From: Prevotellaceae bacterium
GTDB lineage: Bacteria; Bacteroidota; Bacteroidia; Bacteroidales; Paludibacteraceae
NCBI GenBank assembly: GCA_031261165.1
Contig: JAISJU010000071.1
Location: 1-35,577 of the forward strand
DNA length: 35,577 bases
Reading direction: 5' to 3'
In this document: piece by piece, positions 1 to 7,633 of the stretch
How the letters are laid out: every line of letters begins with the position of its first letter
Numbering within the stretch: position 1 is the first letter of the stretch
Program-made: the position numbers and the translations under genes
Notes under the pieces: generated by a model
What the model was told of the DNA's origin: nothing
What the model saw: the letters and a program-made list of their open reading frames with translations, nothing else
The model's database searches: none

Positions 1-1
1 A

Positions 2-102
2 AATGTCCGTAGGACATTCACAATATCTATTTTTGTGTATCCCCTACGGGGAAAAAGACCAAACAAGCATTTTTTCTATTGATATGAATGCCCTATCGGG
101 CA
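2..102. repeat. Cluster of three short palindromes
   Basis: Three small hairpins lie upstream of the first gene: 2-18 (7-bp arms AATGTCC/GGACATT around GTA), 41-51 (CCCC-TAC-GGGG) and 89-102 (TGCCC-TATC-GGGCA). Each has a GC-rich arm and a 3-4 nt loop, which looks like intergenic REP-type repeats rather than protein-binding sites. No gene can be supported in bases 1-171. Function is unknown. Confidence 0.5.
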
Positions 103-171
103 AAAAATACAATTTCAACCCGTAATTGGCACAAAGAACACAACAATAACTTAAAAATCTTACACTTCTAA

Positions 172-1008
172 ATGAAAAAACTAATTATTTTGCTTTCTTG
201 CACAGCGTTTTTCTTTTCTTGCGAAAGGATAAAAACGCAATTTGCAGACGAGTCGCCGGCGTTGGTGGAACTGAACGGCGAGAAGTTGTATTTTTCTGAT
301 ATTCAGTCATTGCTGCCTGACGGTTTGAACAGCGAAGACAGTGTTTTGTATGTGAATAATTACATAAAAAAGTGGGTGGTGCGGAATTTGATGTATGAGA
401 AAGCAAATAAAAATGTCAGTAATCTTGGCGAAATAGACAAAATGGTTGCCGATTATCGCAGGTCATTGCTCATTTTCCGCTATCAACAGGAACTTGTTGA
501 GCAAAAAGTGAAAGACCCGACAAGCGAGGAAATACAAGCCTATTACGACCAAAATGCCGAGCATTTCAAATTGAAAAGCCCGCTGATAAAGGGTTTATTT
601 ATTAAACTGCCGAAAAATGCGCCGAAAACAAATGAACTGAAAATCTGGATTGCCGCTCGGAACGACAAAAGTTTGGAGAAAATCGAGAAATATTGCTACC
701 AAAATGCGGTCAGTTACGAATATTTCGGCGATACGTGGGTGTTGCTTGACGATTTGCTGAAAAAAATGCCTGCGGGCAGCGAGGTGATGTTACAAAAACG
801 TTTGGTAGAGCGCGAGGACAGCGATTTTCTCTATTTGCTCGATATACACGACTATAAAGCCATCAACACCACCGCGCCGCTTGAATTTGCCAAAGACGAA
901 ATCAAAACCATTCTACAAAAAACGGCTAAAACAAAGTATATCAACGATTTTGAAGATGAACTTTATAAAAAGGCGCTGAAGAAAGGGATAATAGACAACA
1001 AAAAATAA
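172..1008 (+). CDS. SurA/PpiC-type peptidyl-prolyl isomerase lipoprotein
   Basis: 278 aa. The N-terminus is a lipoprotein signal (MKKLIILLS..., lipobox FFFSC with Cys17), so the protein is probably anchored in the envelope. The stretch from residue 28 to 130 (VELNGEKLYFSDI, then an amphipathic helical region) resembles the SurA N-terminal chaperone domain. Residues 130-245 fit a degenerate parvulin domain, though its active-site residues are not clear by eye. In Bacteroidetes such a lipoprotein usually sits directly before a larger SurA-like PPIase. That partner is present at 3018 on the same strand, but a minus-strand accessory gene now separates the two. The likely role is folding of outer-membrane proteins; the catalytic part is inferred. 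The start gives an intact signal peptide. Confidence 0.75.
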   Translation: MKKLIILLSCTAFFFSCERIKTQFADESPALVELNGEKLYFSDIQSLLPDGLNSEDSVLYVNNYIKKWVVRNLMYEKANKNVSNLGEIDKMVADYRRSLLIFRYQQELVEQKVKDPTSEEIQAYYDQNAEHFKLKSPLIKGLFIKLPKNAPKTNELKIWIAARNDKSLEKIEKYCYQNAVSYEYFGDTWVLLDDLLKKMPAGSEVMLQKRLVEREDSDFLYLLDIHDYKAINTTAPLEFAKDEIKTILQKTAKTKYINDFEDELYKKALKKGIIDNKK

Positions 1009-1023
1009 AGACGGTTTCTTCTA

Positions 1024-2739
1024 TTAAAAATGGGGAAGAACGAGGCGGAAGCCGGTATAGCGGTTACGATTGTCGGGTGCGCTACCGTTGCGGTCAGACA
1101 CGCAGCAGAACCACGCGTAGTAGAGCCAATTGCCACCGCGTATCACACGCTTAGCGTTGTTACTATCATACCAATCTTCGCACCATTCCCAAACGTTGCC
1201 GGACATATCGTAAAGACCTAATTCATTCGGTTTTAATTCTCCAACGGAATGCGTAGTCTGCTTGCTATTTGCATCATACCAAGCGTAATATTTCAATTCT
1301 TCGCTTGTATCGCAACCTGCAAATGCGTAATTTTTAGATTTTATACCGCCGCGAGCGGCATACTCCCATTCTGCTTCTGTCGGTAAACGATATTTCTTGC
1401 CTGTCTTGTTGTTTAATTTCTTTAAAAAGCCGTTTGTATTGTTTATATCATTCCAACTTACATTTTCCACAGGATTTTTATCCGAGGGAAAATGGAATTT
1501 GCCTTTTTTTTTCCTCATTATGCTTTCCCATAAATCCTGCGTTATCAGAAATTTGCTTATTCTGAAATTTTTTTCTAAATCTTTTTTGCTTGAAATGATA
1601 TTATCTATTTCATTATAAGCAGAACAACTTCTATCTACTTCAACTTCTACCATATTTTCTTCAAGTTCTTCCCAAAGTTCTTTTTTAGGTTTTGTTTTGG
1701 GTTTTGTCAGTGGCTTTTCCTTTACAACCAATTCTCGCAATCTCGACTTTCTGTTAAATTGTTTTGAAATATCTTTTATTATATCAGTATAATTGCTTGT
1801 CCCGTCCGGTTTTTCGTAATAAAAAATTCTTATTTTTTCGCATTGCTTTAAACAGCCCTCTTCAAACAAAAAATTCAACAAAGTTCTATCTGAGTTTCCG
1901 CAAGAATGTCCGAAAATATAAATTTCATAATTGTCTTCATTCATAAAATTCAATAAGTTCTCATAATTTTTTGTTTTCAAATAACTTATGAATTTTAAAT
2001 TTTCCTGAAACTCTTTGTTTTCCTGTTTCTCTATATCTTTATAGCCATCGTCAAGTTCATCGCCATAACCAAAAATCATTGGATTTTCTTTGTTGTTTAA
2101 TTCGCCGTGAATATGAACTACAATGTTCTTGCTGTCGTCTATTGTACCGTCTGCTTTTTTTTGGGTATATAAATTTTCTACATTGGTGTAGTTAAAATTA
2201 AGGAACAGCGTTTTGTTAAATGTTTTATGTTTTTGTGCCAAATGCTTTGTAATATCAGGGAGTGGCACATTGTTTAGTTTTGTTATTTCATTTGTAAGAT
2301 ATTCTTCAAGTTTTTTTCTTATTGCCTCAAAATCATCATTCAACTGCTTGATAGAATAATCGTCATTCTCGTTCTTTTTCAAATTCAGACATCTCATCAA
2401 CTCTTTGTAATAAAGATTTTCAATATCGCACCACTTTTTTTCATACAATTCCAATTCGATAACACGCAAAAATTTATTTTTGTACTGCTTTATATTCCGT
2501 TTGAAAACATCAATGTTGTTATCGTCTTTTGCGTCTATAAAATCTTGCAATTCGACAACAACAAATTCGTCTTCAAAAATATAATACGCTTTCCCATTAG
2601 TTACTTCTGATTTTAGAAATTGCATATCATACGAATTTTTTATTTCGTTTATCCAAAAGTCTTTAATGAAATCTTTATACGCAGTTTTTAAGTTATGCGC
2701 ACAGTCAAAACCGTTGCCGATAAGTATTATTCTGTTCAT
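1024..2739 (-). CDS. AbiH-like domain fused to FGE-sulfatase/C-type-lectin domain with DGR-like variable C-terminus
   Basis: 571 aa from the ATG at 2739. A longer frame opens at 2799, but a promoter-like TACATTTGC (2766-2774) lies inside that extension and the domain begins at MNRIILIGNGFD. Residues 1 to about 330 match the AbiH abortive-infection family by eye: GNGFD at 8-12, LNFNYTNV near 179-186, VHIHGE near 208-213 and IFGHSCGNSD near 275-284. A charged linker (KPKTKPKK) leads into a formylglycine-generating-enzyme/C-type-lectin fold at about 390-571, with RLPTEAEWEYAARGG, GLYDMSGNVWEWCEDW, RGGNW and GFRLVLP. AbiH proteins are normally single-domain and about 270-350 aa long. The lectin domain is probably a ligand-recognition module, not an active FGE. 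The gene lies between two PPIase genes on the opposite strand, is AT-rich upstream of the variable part, and looks acquired. Confidence 0.85.
   Translation of the reverse strand: MNRIILIGNGFDCAHNLKTAYKDFIKDFWINEIKNSYDMQFLKSEVTNGKAYYIFEDEFVVVELQDFIDAKDDNNIDVFKRNIKQYKNKFLRVIELELYEKKWCDIENLYYKELMRCLNLKKNENDDYSIKQLNDDFEAIRKKLEEYLTNEITKLNNVPLPDITKHLAQKHKTFNKTLFLNFNYTNVENLYTQKKADGTIDDSKNIVVHIHGELNNKENPMIFGYGDELDDGYKDIEKQENKEFQENLKFISYLKTKNYENLLNFMNEDNYEIYIFGHSCGNSDRTLLNFLFEEGCLKQCEKIRIFYYEKPDGTSNYTDIIKDISKQFNRKSRLRELVVKEKPLTKPKTKPKKELWEELEENMVEVEVDRSCSAYNEIDNIISSKKDLEKNFRISKFLITQDLWESIMRKKKGKFHFPSDKNPVENVSWNDINNTNGFLKKLNNKTGKKYRLPTEAEWEYAARGGIKSKNYAFAGCDTSEELKYYAWYDANSKQTTHSVGELKPNELGLYDMSGNVWEWCEDWYDSNNAKRVIRGGNWLYYAWFCCVSDRNGSAPDNRNRYTGFRLVLPHF
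1042..1137 (-). other. Candidate DGR variable region (VR) at the end of the AbiH-lectin gene
   Basis: The final codons follow the C-type-lectin VR layout: RGGNW, a diversified stretch, PDNRN, then GFRLV. At positions that are usually Asn in undiversified FGE-like proteins there are Leu539 (CTC), Tyr540 and Tyr541 (TAC), Phe544 (TTC), Asp549 (GAC), Gly552 (GGT), Ser553 (AGC), Arg560 (CGC), Tyr561 (TAT) and Thr562 (ACC). All of these are NNY codons, as expected if AAY codons in a template repeat had been mutated at adenines. Trp543 (TGG) could come from AGG. The invariant codons between them are kept. No template repeat or reverse transcriptase was found in this window, so mutation would have to act in trans. 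This is inference from the pattern. Confidence 0.6.
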
Positions 2740-2765
2740 TGTTTGTATTGATATAATTCCAATTT

Positions 2766-2774
2766 GCAAATGTA
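2766..2774 (-). promoter_or_regulatory. Bacteroidetes -7 element for the AbiH-lectin gene
   Basis: The minus strand reads TACATTTGC, a full match to TAnnTTTGC. TTTG at 2797-2800 is a possible -33 element with a longer than usual 22-bp spacer. The predicted transcription start lies about 20 nt before the ATG at 2739, which supports that start over the longer frame. Confidence 0.5.
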
Positions 2775-2859
2775 ATGCTTTTTTTAAACATAAAATCAAA
2801 AACCCGAAAAAAATTGAGCAATGGGTTTGAATTTTCTAAAATATGAAGAAATTGTTTTG

Positions 2860-2919
2860 AATTTTTTTCTTTTCCGGTTCCGTCTTCCGCAAATAAAGCG
2901 GAACCAAAAAAGAAAATTT
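2860..2919. repeat. Imperfect inverted repeat between divergent genes
   Basis: Arms near 2860-2882 and 2899-2919 share GGTTCCG/CGGAACC with flanking T-rich and A-rich tracts, around a loop of about 16 nt. It lies between the AbiH-lectin start and the PPIase promoter. It could be an intergenic repeat or an operator; nothing in the sequence decides. Confidence 0.4.
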
Positions 2920-2953
2920 AGAATGATTCTTCAAATATTATAAAATAAATTTC

Positions 2954-2962
2954 TACCTTTGC
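2954..2962 (+). promoter_or_regulatory. -7 element for the SurA-like PPIase gene
   Basis: TACCTTTGC is a full match to the Bacteroidetes -7 consensus, 56 bp before the ATG at 3018. No clear TTTG is seen at the usual -33 distance. The downstream PPIase gene therefore seems to have its own promoter, as expected now that it is separated from the upstream PPIase. Confidence 0.5.
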
Positions 2963-3017
2963 CTTTTCAAAAAACAATATACTGCGGATATTTCCGTTTT
3001 ACTTTAAAAAACAAACA

Positions 3018-4355
3018 ATGAAAAAATACTTTCTAATCTTTTGCCTGGCGGCACTTGCTGCCAATGCGCAAAACAACACTATTGACGAGGTCATCTGGGT
3101 GGTGGGCGATGATGCCATTCTGAAATCCAATGTCGAGGAACAAATCGCGCGAACAAAGTACGAAGGCACGAAAGTGGAGGGCGACCTCGAATGTATCATT
3201 CCCGAAGAAATCGCCATACAAAAGTTGCTGCTGCATCAGGCAAAAATCGACAGCATAACGGAAACGTCCGGCTCCATCAATCAGCAAGTGGAGCAGCGGA
3301 TTGATTATTTCGTTTCGCAAATCGGCTCGAAAGAAAAGATGGAGGCGTATTTCGGCAAATCGACCGCCGCGCTGAAAGAGGAACTCCGCGAAGTTATCGA
3401 ACAACAATCGGTGGCACAAAAAATGCAGCAAAAAATCGTGGGCGACATCAAAATTACGCCCACCGAAGTGCGCAACTTCTTTACCGCCCTGCCGCAGTCG
3501 GAAATACCGACCATTCCCGCCAAATCGGAAGTCCAAATCATTACCATTGAGTCGAAAGCACCGGAACAGGAAATCGAAGAAATCAAGAATAAACTGCGCG
3601 ACTTTAAAGAACGTGTGGAAAACGGCAGCGCAAGTTTTTCCACGCTCGCCACGCTTTATTCCGAAGATGACGGCACGAGGCGAAACGGCGGCGAACTCGG
3701 CTTTACGGGGCGCGGAATGCTGGTACCCGAGTTTGCAACGGTAGCCTTCAATCTGACCGACCCCAAAAGGGTGTCGCCCATAGTGGAAACGGAATACGGC
3801 TTTCACATCATTCAACTCATTGAGCGGCGCGGCGACAAAATCAACGTGCGCCATATCTTGCTGAAACCGCAAACATCACTCGCAGAAAGACAAAATTCGC
3901 TGAAAAAACTCGACAGCATCGCCGACAATATCCGCAGCGGAAAACAGACCTTTGAAGAGGCTGTGATGAGATATTCGGGCGACAAAAATACGCGCCTGAA
4001 CGCCGGTTTGATGTCCAACCAAAAGAGCGGCGACTCCAAATTTCAAGACCAAGACCTGCCGCCCGAAATCCTGCGCGTGGTTGGCACTATGAACATCGGC
4101 GAGTTGTCCAAACCCTTTATAATGCGCAACGCATCGGGCAAAGAGGTCTGCGCCATCGCCAAAGTGAAAAGCAAAACCAAAAGCCACACCGCCAATCTCA
4201 ATGACGACTACACCGAAATAAAAGAGGCGTTGCAGGCGCAAAAAGGCAAAGAGGCATTCGACAAATGGCTTGCCAACAAACAAAAAGAAACCTATATCTC
4301 GATTAAAGACCGCTGGAAAACTTGTGAGTTCCGGTATCCGGGGTGGGTGAAGTGA
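3018..4355 (+). CDS. surA: SurA-like periplasmic peptidyl-prolyl cis-trans isomerase
   Basis: 445 aa with an Ala-rich cleavable signal peptide (about residues 1-17, ANAQ). The N-terminal chaperone region (about 20-165) is followed by two parvulin-type rotamase domains. The first, about 170-270, contains the GGELGFTGRGMLVPEF segment and ends ETEYGFHIIQL. The second, about 275-390, begins NVRHILL and contains the AGLMSNQKSG segment. This arrangement matches SurA/PpiC chaperones that escort beta-barrel proteins to the outer membrane. The gene ends inside a palindrome shared with the convergent yqeY-like gene. The symbol is assigned by architecture; Bacteroidetes carry several PpiC/SurA paralogues. 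Confidence 0.85.
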   Translation: MKKYFLIFCLAALAANAQNNTIDEVIWVVGDDAILKSNVEEQIARTKYEGTKVEGDLECIIPEEIAIQKLLLHQAKIDSITETSGSINQQVEQRIDYFVSQIGSKEKMEAYFGKSTAALKEELREVIEQQSVAQKMQQKIVGDIKITPTEVRNFFTALPQSEIPTIPAKSEVQIITIESKAPEQEIEEIKNKLRDFKERVENGSASFSTLATLYSEDDGTRRNGGELGFTGRGMLVPEFATVAFNLTDPKRVSPIVETEYGFHIIQLIERRGDKINVRHILLKPQTSLAERQNSLKKLDSIADNIRSGKQTFEEAVMRYSGDKNTRLNAGLMSNQKSGDSKFQDQDLPPEILRVVGTMNIGELSKPFIMRNASGKEVCAIAKVKSKTKSHTANLNDDYTEIKEALQAQKGKEAFDKWLANKQKETYISIKDRWKTCEFRYPGWVK

Positions 4356-4433
4356 GTTAAGAGTTAAGAACTAAGAGTTGCCTGACGGCATCTCACCCTT
4401 AGTTCTTAACTCTTAGTTTTTAACTCTTAACTC
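4354..4433. repeat. Word-repeat palindrome / possible bidirectional terminator
   Basis: A left arm (4354-4379, GAGTTAAGAGTTAAGAACTA...) pairs almost perfectly with a right arm (4408-4433). The loop holds TGCCTGACGG, a core also present in the repeat at the end of the window. The element sits between convergent genes. Its right arm supplies the last codons and stop of the yqeY-like gene, and its left arm begins at the PPIase stop. It could terminate transcription in both directions. Confidence 0.7.
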
Positions 4434-4876
4434 AACAACGCCTTCACCTTTTCCGAAATCAGCCTTCCGTCCGTCTTTCCGGCAAGTTGTTTGGAGGCGA
4501 TGCCCATCACTTTGCCCAAATCTTTGAGGTCTTTTGCGCCGGTTTCTTCTATGATTTTTCTCACGGCGGCGGTCAGTTCCTCGTCAGTCAGCGGCTTGGG
4601 CAGGTAATTTTCTATGACGGCGGACTCGGCAAGTTCGGTTTCCGCCAAGTCGGGGCGGTTTTGCTCGGTGTAGATTTGCGCGGATTCTTTGCGCTGTTTT
4701 GCCATCTTTTGCAAGATTTTCAGGGCAACATCGTCTTTGAGTTCGCCGTCTGCGCCTTTGGCGGTTTTGGCTTCGAGAAACTCTTTTTTGATGCCGCGCA
4801 GGGCTGTGAGCCGCAATGTTTCTTTGGCGAGCATCGCAGCCTTGATGTCTTGGTTGATTTGTTCAAATAAGTCCAT
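4427..4876 (-). CDS. GatB/YqeY domain protein
   Basis: 149 aa, typical for the stand-alone YqeY family. Recognised by the N-terminal DLFEQINQDIKAAMLAKE, ALRGIKKEFLEAKTAKG, the basic LQKMAKQRKESAQIY helix, ESAVIENYLPKPLTDEEL and the C-terminal AKDLGKVMGI. The fold is that of the tRNA-binding tail domain of GatB amidotransferase subunits, but the role of the free-standing protein is not established. It is read in the same direction as, and just after, ftsZ (38-bp gap), so it is probably the last gene of the dcw transcript. Its stop codon lies in the arm of the palindrome at 4354-4433, so the final LLS residues are encoded by repeat sequence. Confidence 0.9.
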   Translation of the reverse strand: MDLFEQINQDIKAAMLAKETLRLTALRGIKKEFLEAKTAKGADGELKDDVALKILQKMAKQRKESAQIYTEQNRPDLAETELAESAVIENYLPKPLTDEELTAAVRKIIEETGAKDLKDLGKVMGIASKQLAGKTDGRLISEKVKALLS

Positions 4877-4914
4877 ATTTTTGTAATTTTAAATTGTAAA
4901 TGAAAAAGGGTGGA

Positions 4915-6213
4915 TTAGTCTGTTTTGGGGTCAAAAAAAGTCTTATTATCCGTTATCCCACTGTTTTTGCCAAACGAGAAAGTGGAATAAGCGGTTTTTG
5001 TTTGGTCGCTTTGCGGTTGGCGTTTGAAAAAGGATTCTTTCTCGAAACGGCTGTAAAAATCTTCTTTGGCGGCTGTCTCCACTGCCACTTCTGTTTCCAC
5101 TTCCGGCTCTCCTTTGGCATTGCCCGATGTCGATATTGGGCGTTGCGGGGCAGTTCCGTTTGCATAGATGGGATTGCCGTCGAGGTCGTAGCCGATAATG
5201 ACAACTTTGCCTTTGCCGATGGGCTGCTTTTCGATAATGTCGCCGCTTGTGAAACCGGTGGAAATGATGGTCGCTTTCACATCTTCGCCCAATGCGTCAT
5301 CGTAATAAATGCCCCAAATGACTTCTATTTCATCGTGATTCATCTCGTTCATAATGAAATCGTCTATCTGGTCGCACTCTTCCATTGTGATTTGTTTTTC
5401 TTTGGAGCAATAGAAAACCATCAGTATCTTTTTTGAACTGCGGAAATCGTTGTTGTTGAGCAGTGGCGAGTTCAGTGCGTTTTTGATGGCATCGCCGAGC
5501 CGTTTTTCGCCGCTGCCGCTGCCACTGTTCATAATGGCAATGCCGCTGTCGCGCAAGACGGTATCCACATCGGAAAAGTCGCGGTTGATTTTCCCTGTAA
5601 CGGTAATGATTTCCGAAATGCCCTTTGCCGCTTGCGCCAGCACATCATCGGCAGCGGCAAAAGCATCTTCCATCACAAGTTTGGGGTTAATCTGTTTCAG
5701 TTTGTCGTTGTCGATAATCAGCAGGGCATCAACGTGCGGTTTCAGTTCCTCAATGCCCGCAATAGCCTTTTCCCTTTTTTTTGCGCCTTCAAACTTAAAG
5801 GGAATGGTGGCAATGCCTACGGTGAGAATGCCCGCGTCTTTGGCGGCTTTTGCCACGATGGGCGATGCGCCGGTGCCGGTGCCGCCGCCCATTCCGGTGG
5901 TAATGAAGACCATTTTTGTGTTATCGCGCAGCACATCTTCCACGGCGTGCAGAGATTCGAGCGCGGCATTGCGGGCTTTTTCCACATTGCCGCCCGCGCC
6001 GAGCCCTTCGCCCAGCAGTATTGTGTTGGGTACGGGTGATGTTTCGAGTGCCTGATAATCGGTGTTGCACACCACAAACCCGACATCGTGTATCCCTTTT
6101 TCCCACATATACTTAACGGCATTGCAACCGCCGCCGCCTACGCCTATCACTTTAATTATGGGCGATTTCCCTTCGCCGATAATGAAGTCGATTAATTTTT
6201 CTTCCGTTTCCAT
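4915..6213 (-). CDS. ftsZ: Cell division protein FtsZ
   Basis: 432 aa tubulin-like GTPase that polymerises into the Z-ring. The nucleotide-binding residues GVGGGGCNAV (about 24-33) and the tubulin signature GGGTGTG (109-115) are intact. The T7-loop region (TGKINRDFSDVDTV) and C-terminal domain (IIEKQPIGKGKV...) follow. A poorly conserved linker of about 100 residues leads to the end at ...NKTFFDPKTD. I see no D-[IV]-P-x-[FY]-[LI] partner-binding peptide of the proteobacterial type, but Bacteroidetes tails differ, so this is only noted. It lies after ftsA with a 91-bp gap containing an inverted repeat, the last division gene of the cluster. Confidence 0.98.
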   Translation of the reverse strand: METEEKLIDFIIGEGKSPIIKVIGVGGGGCNAVKYMWEKGIHDVGFVVCNTDYQALETSPVPNTILLGEGLGAGGNVEKARNAALESLHAVEDVLRDNTKMVFITTGMGGGTGTGASPIVAKAAKDAGILTVGIATIPFKFEGAKKREKAIAGIEELKPHVDALLIIDNDKLKQINPKLVMEDAFAAADDVLAQAAKGISEIITVTGKINRDFSDVDTVLRDSGIAIMNSGSGSGEKRLGDAIKNALNSPLLNNNDFRSSKKILMVFYCSKEKQITMEECDQIDDFIMNEMNHDEIEVIWGIYYDDALGEDVKATIISTGFTSGDIIEKQPIGKGKVVIIGYDLDGNPIYANGTAPQRPISTSGNAKGEPEVETEVAVETAAKEDFYSRFEKESFFKRQPQSDQTKTAYSTFSFGKNSGITDNKTFFDPKTD

Positions 6214-6248
6214 ATTATTGAGTTTTTAAGTAAATCAAAATATTTTGT

Positions 6249-6299
6249 TCTTCGTGTGTCTTCGTGTCATTTATTTTATTACACGAAGAAACACGAAGA
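6249..6299. repeat. Inverted repeat in the ftsA-ftsZ gap
   Basis: The arms 6249-6267 and 6281-6299 match at 18 of 19 positions. Each is made of the word TCTTCGTGT twice, and the loop is 13 nt. It fills most of the 91-bp ftsA-ftsZ spacer. It resembles other word-repeat palindromes at gene junctions here. It could modulate ftsZ message stability, which is inference. Confidence 0.75.
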
Positions 6300-6304
6300 C
6301 ATAA

Positions 6305-7621
6305 TTAGTTTATTGTTGCGGCTTCAAGTTTTTCTTTGTCGGTAATATTAATGTATTCATCATTTTCATCAAAGAAAGTGCCGCTTTCTTCTACTATTTT
6401 TTTTAATCGACACACACCATTGATAATTATCCGTATAAATCCCTTTTTGGGAGCCGGTTGCGTGATGACAACTTTTTCTTCTTTTTTTACCGGATTACTG
6501 CAATTTTCCTTTGCCGTTTTCAGCAATCCCCAAATGATGGCGTTGTTGCAGCCGTCAAACTTGGCATAACGTGTGGCGCAGCCGGTTTTCAGTTCAATGT
6601 GTTTGTCTAAATTACGCAGATTGGCAGCACCGCCCGCAATAACAACGCCCGCGCCCAAATATTTGGCTAAGCCCGCATCGTTTATTTCCTGCCAAATCAA
6701 GGACAGTGTTTTGTCTATTTGGTATTCAACGGCTTTTGCTATGAATATGGTATTAAATTCAGCCGGTGCTTCTCCCTCATTTTTGCTCGGAATAAAAATC
6801 TTGCGTTCTTTTTCCAATTCGGCTAAGGCGTTTCCGAAATGGATTTTCATTTTCTCGGCATCTGCCTGTGTCAAGTTCAGATTTTCAACAAAGTCCTGCG
6901 TAATCATACTCCCGCCGAAAGGCAAGACGAACAAGTGCCGCAGGTAGCCCCTGAAAAAGATGCAAACCGAAGTGGTTTCCGCGCCGAAATCAATGAAAGC
7001 GCAACCTTTTTCGATGTCCTCCTCTGTGAGGGTAGCCCGCGCGGCGACTATGGGCGCAAACTGCTCATTGACGAGGTGGGTATCGCCGATTTTTTGCAGG
7101 TTGTCCAAGTTGAATTTCAGGCGCGGGTCGCCGTGTATGACCACGTATCTGCCCTGCAAATTGGAACAGTTCATACCCACAGGGGCGTGTTCCGCCTCGT
7201 CATCAACCAGATATTCCTGCTCGAAAACACCGAAAACTTCATCTTCTCCAAATTTCAGGTTGTAGTTTTCCCGGTGCATTTCGGTAAGCAGTTTTTCGGT
7301 AATTTTATCCTCTTTGCCGAGCCAACGCTTCACGGTGTGCAGGGCAGTGTCAAGCGACCGCCCGCCCAACGCCGCATAAATGGTAGTGATTTCCAAACCG
7401 TTTTCCTGCAAATCTCGGCAGTTGTTCAGCCGCTCAACAATTTTCTTGATTTGCTTTGCGGTTTCATCTACGTTTTTGATTTCGCCTTTGCGGATATACT
7501 TTGCCGCAAGCGTTTCCTGCGCCAAAATCTCAATGTTCCCATCGGGCGTTTTGCGTGCCAGCGCACCCGTAATTTTTGTACTGCCCAAATCAATGGCAGC
7601 GATGTACTTGTTTGTTTCCAT
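6305..7621 (-). CDS. ftsA: Cell division protein FtsA
   Basis: 438 aa actin-like ATPase that links FtsZ filaments to the membrane. Phosphate-1 motif AAIDLGSTKITGA (about 8-20), an SHS2-type insertion with YAALGGRSLD, phosphate-2 motif AFIDFGAETTSVCIF near 210-224, and adenosine motif GVVIAGGAANLRNL near 345-358 are all visible. The C-terminus (RIIINGVCRLKKIVEESGTFF) contains an amphipathic basic stretch that could be membrane-targeting, followed by an acidic tail. Start at 7621, 12 bp after the ftsQ stop, immediately upstream of ftsZ as in most bacteria. Confidence 0.96.
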   Translation of the reverse strand: METNKYIAAIDLGSTKITGALARKTPDGNIEILAQETLAAKYIRKGEIKNVDETAKQIKKIVERLNNCRDLQENGLEITTIYAALGGRSLDTALHTVKRWLGKEDKITEKLLTEMHRENYNLKFGEDEVFGVFEQEYLVDDEAEHAPVGMNCSNLQGRYVVIHGDPRLKFNLDNLQKIGDTHLVNEQFAPIVAARATLTEEDIEKGCAFIDFGAETTSVCIFFRGYLRHLFVLPFGGSMITQDFVENLNLTQADAEKMKIHFGNALAELEKERKIFIPSKNEGEAPAEFNTIFIAKAVEYQIDKTLSLIWQEINDAGLAKYLGAGVVIAGGAANLRNLDKHIELKTGCATRYAKFDGCNNAIIWGLLKTAKENCSNPVKKEEKVVITQPAPKKGFIRIIINGVCRLKKIVEESGTFFDENDEYINITDKEKLEAATIN

Positions 7622-7633
7622 AATTGTGAGGTT

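Noticed and set aside
2740..2799. Longer N-terminus of the AbiH-lectin protein
   Set aside because: The extension covers a perfect -7 promoter element and precedes the conserved MNRIILIGNGFD start, so it is most likely untranslated.
3033..4283. Long minus-strand frames opposite the SurA-like gene
   Set aside because: They are rich in Phe, Arg and His without any domain, while the plus strand encodes a complete two-parvulin protein.
4915..5000. Truncated FtsZ C-terminus
   Set aside because: No proteobacterial-type tail peptide is visible, but length and the globular domain are normal, and Bacteroidetes tails vary. There is no frameshift signature.
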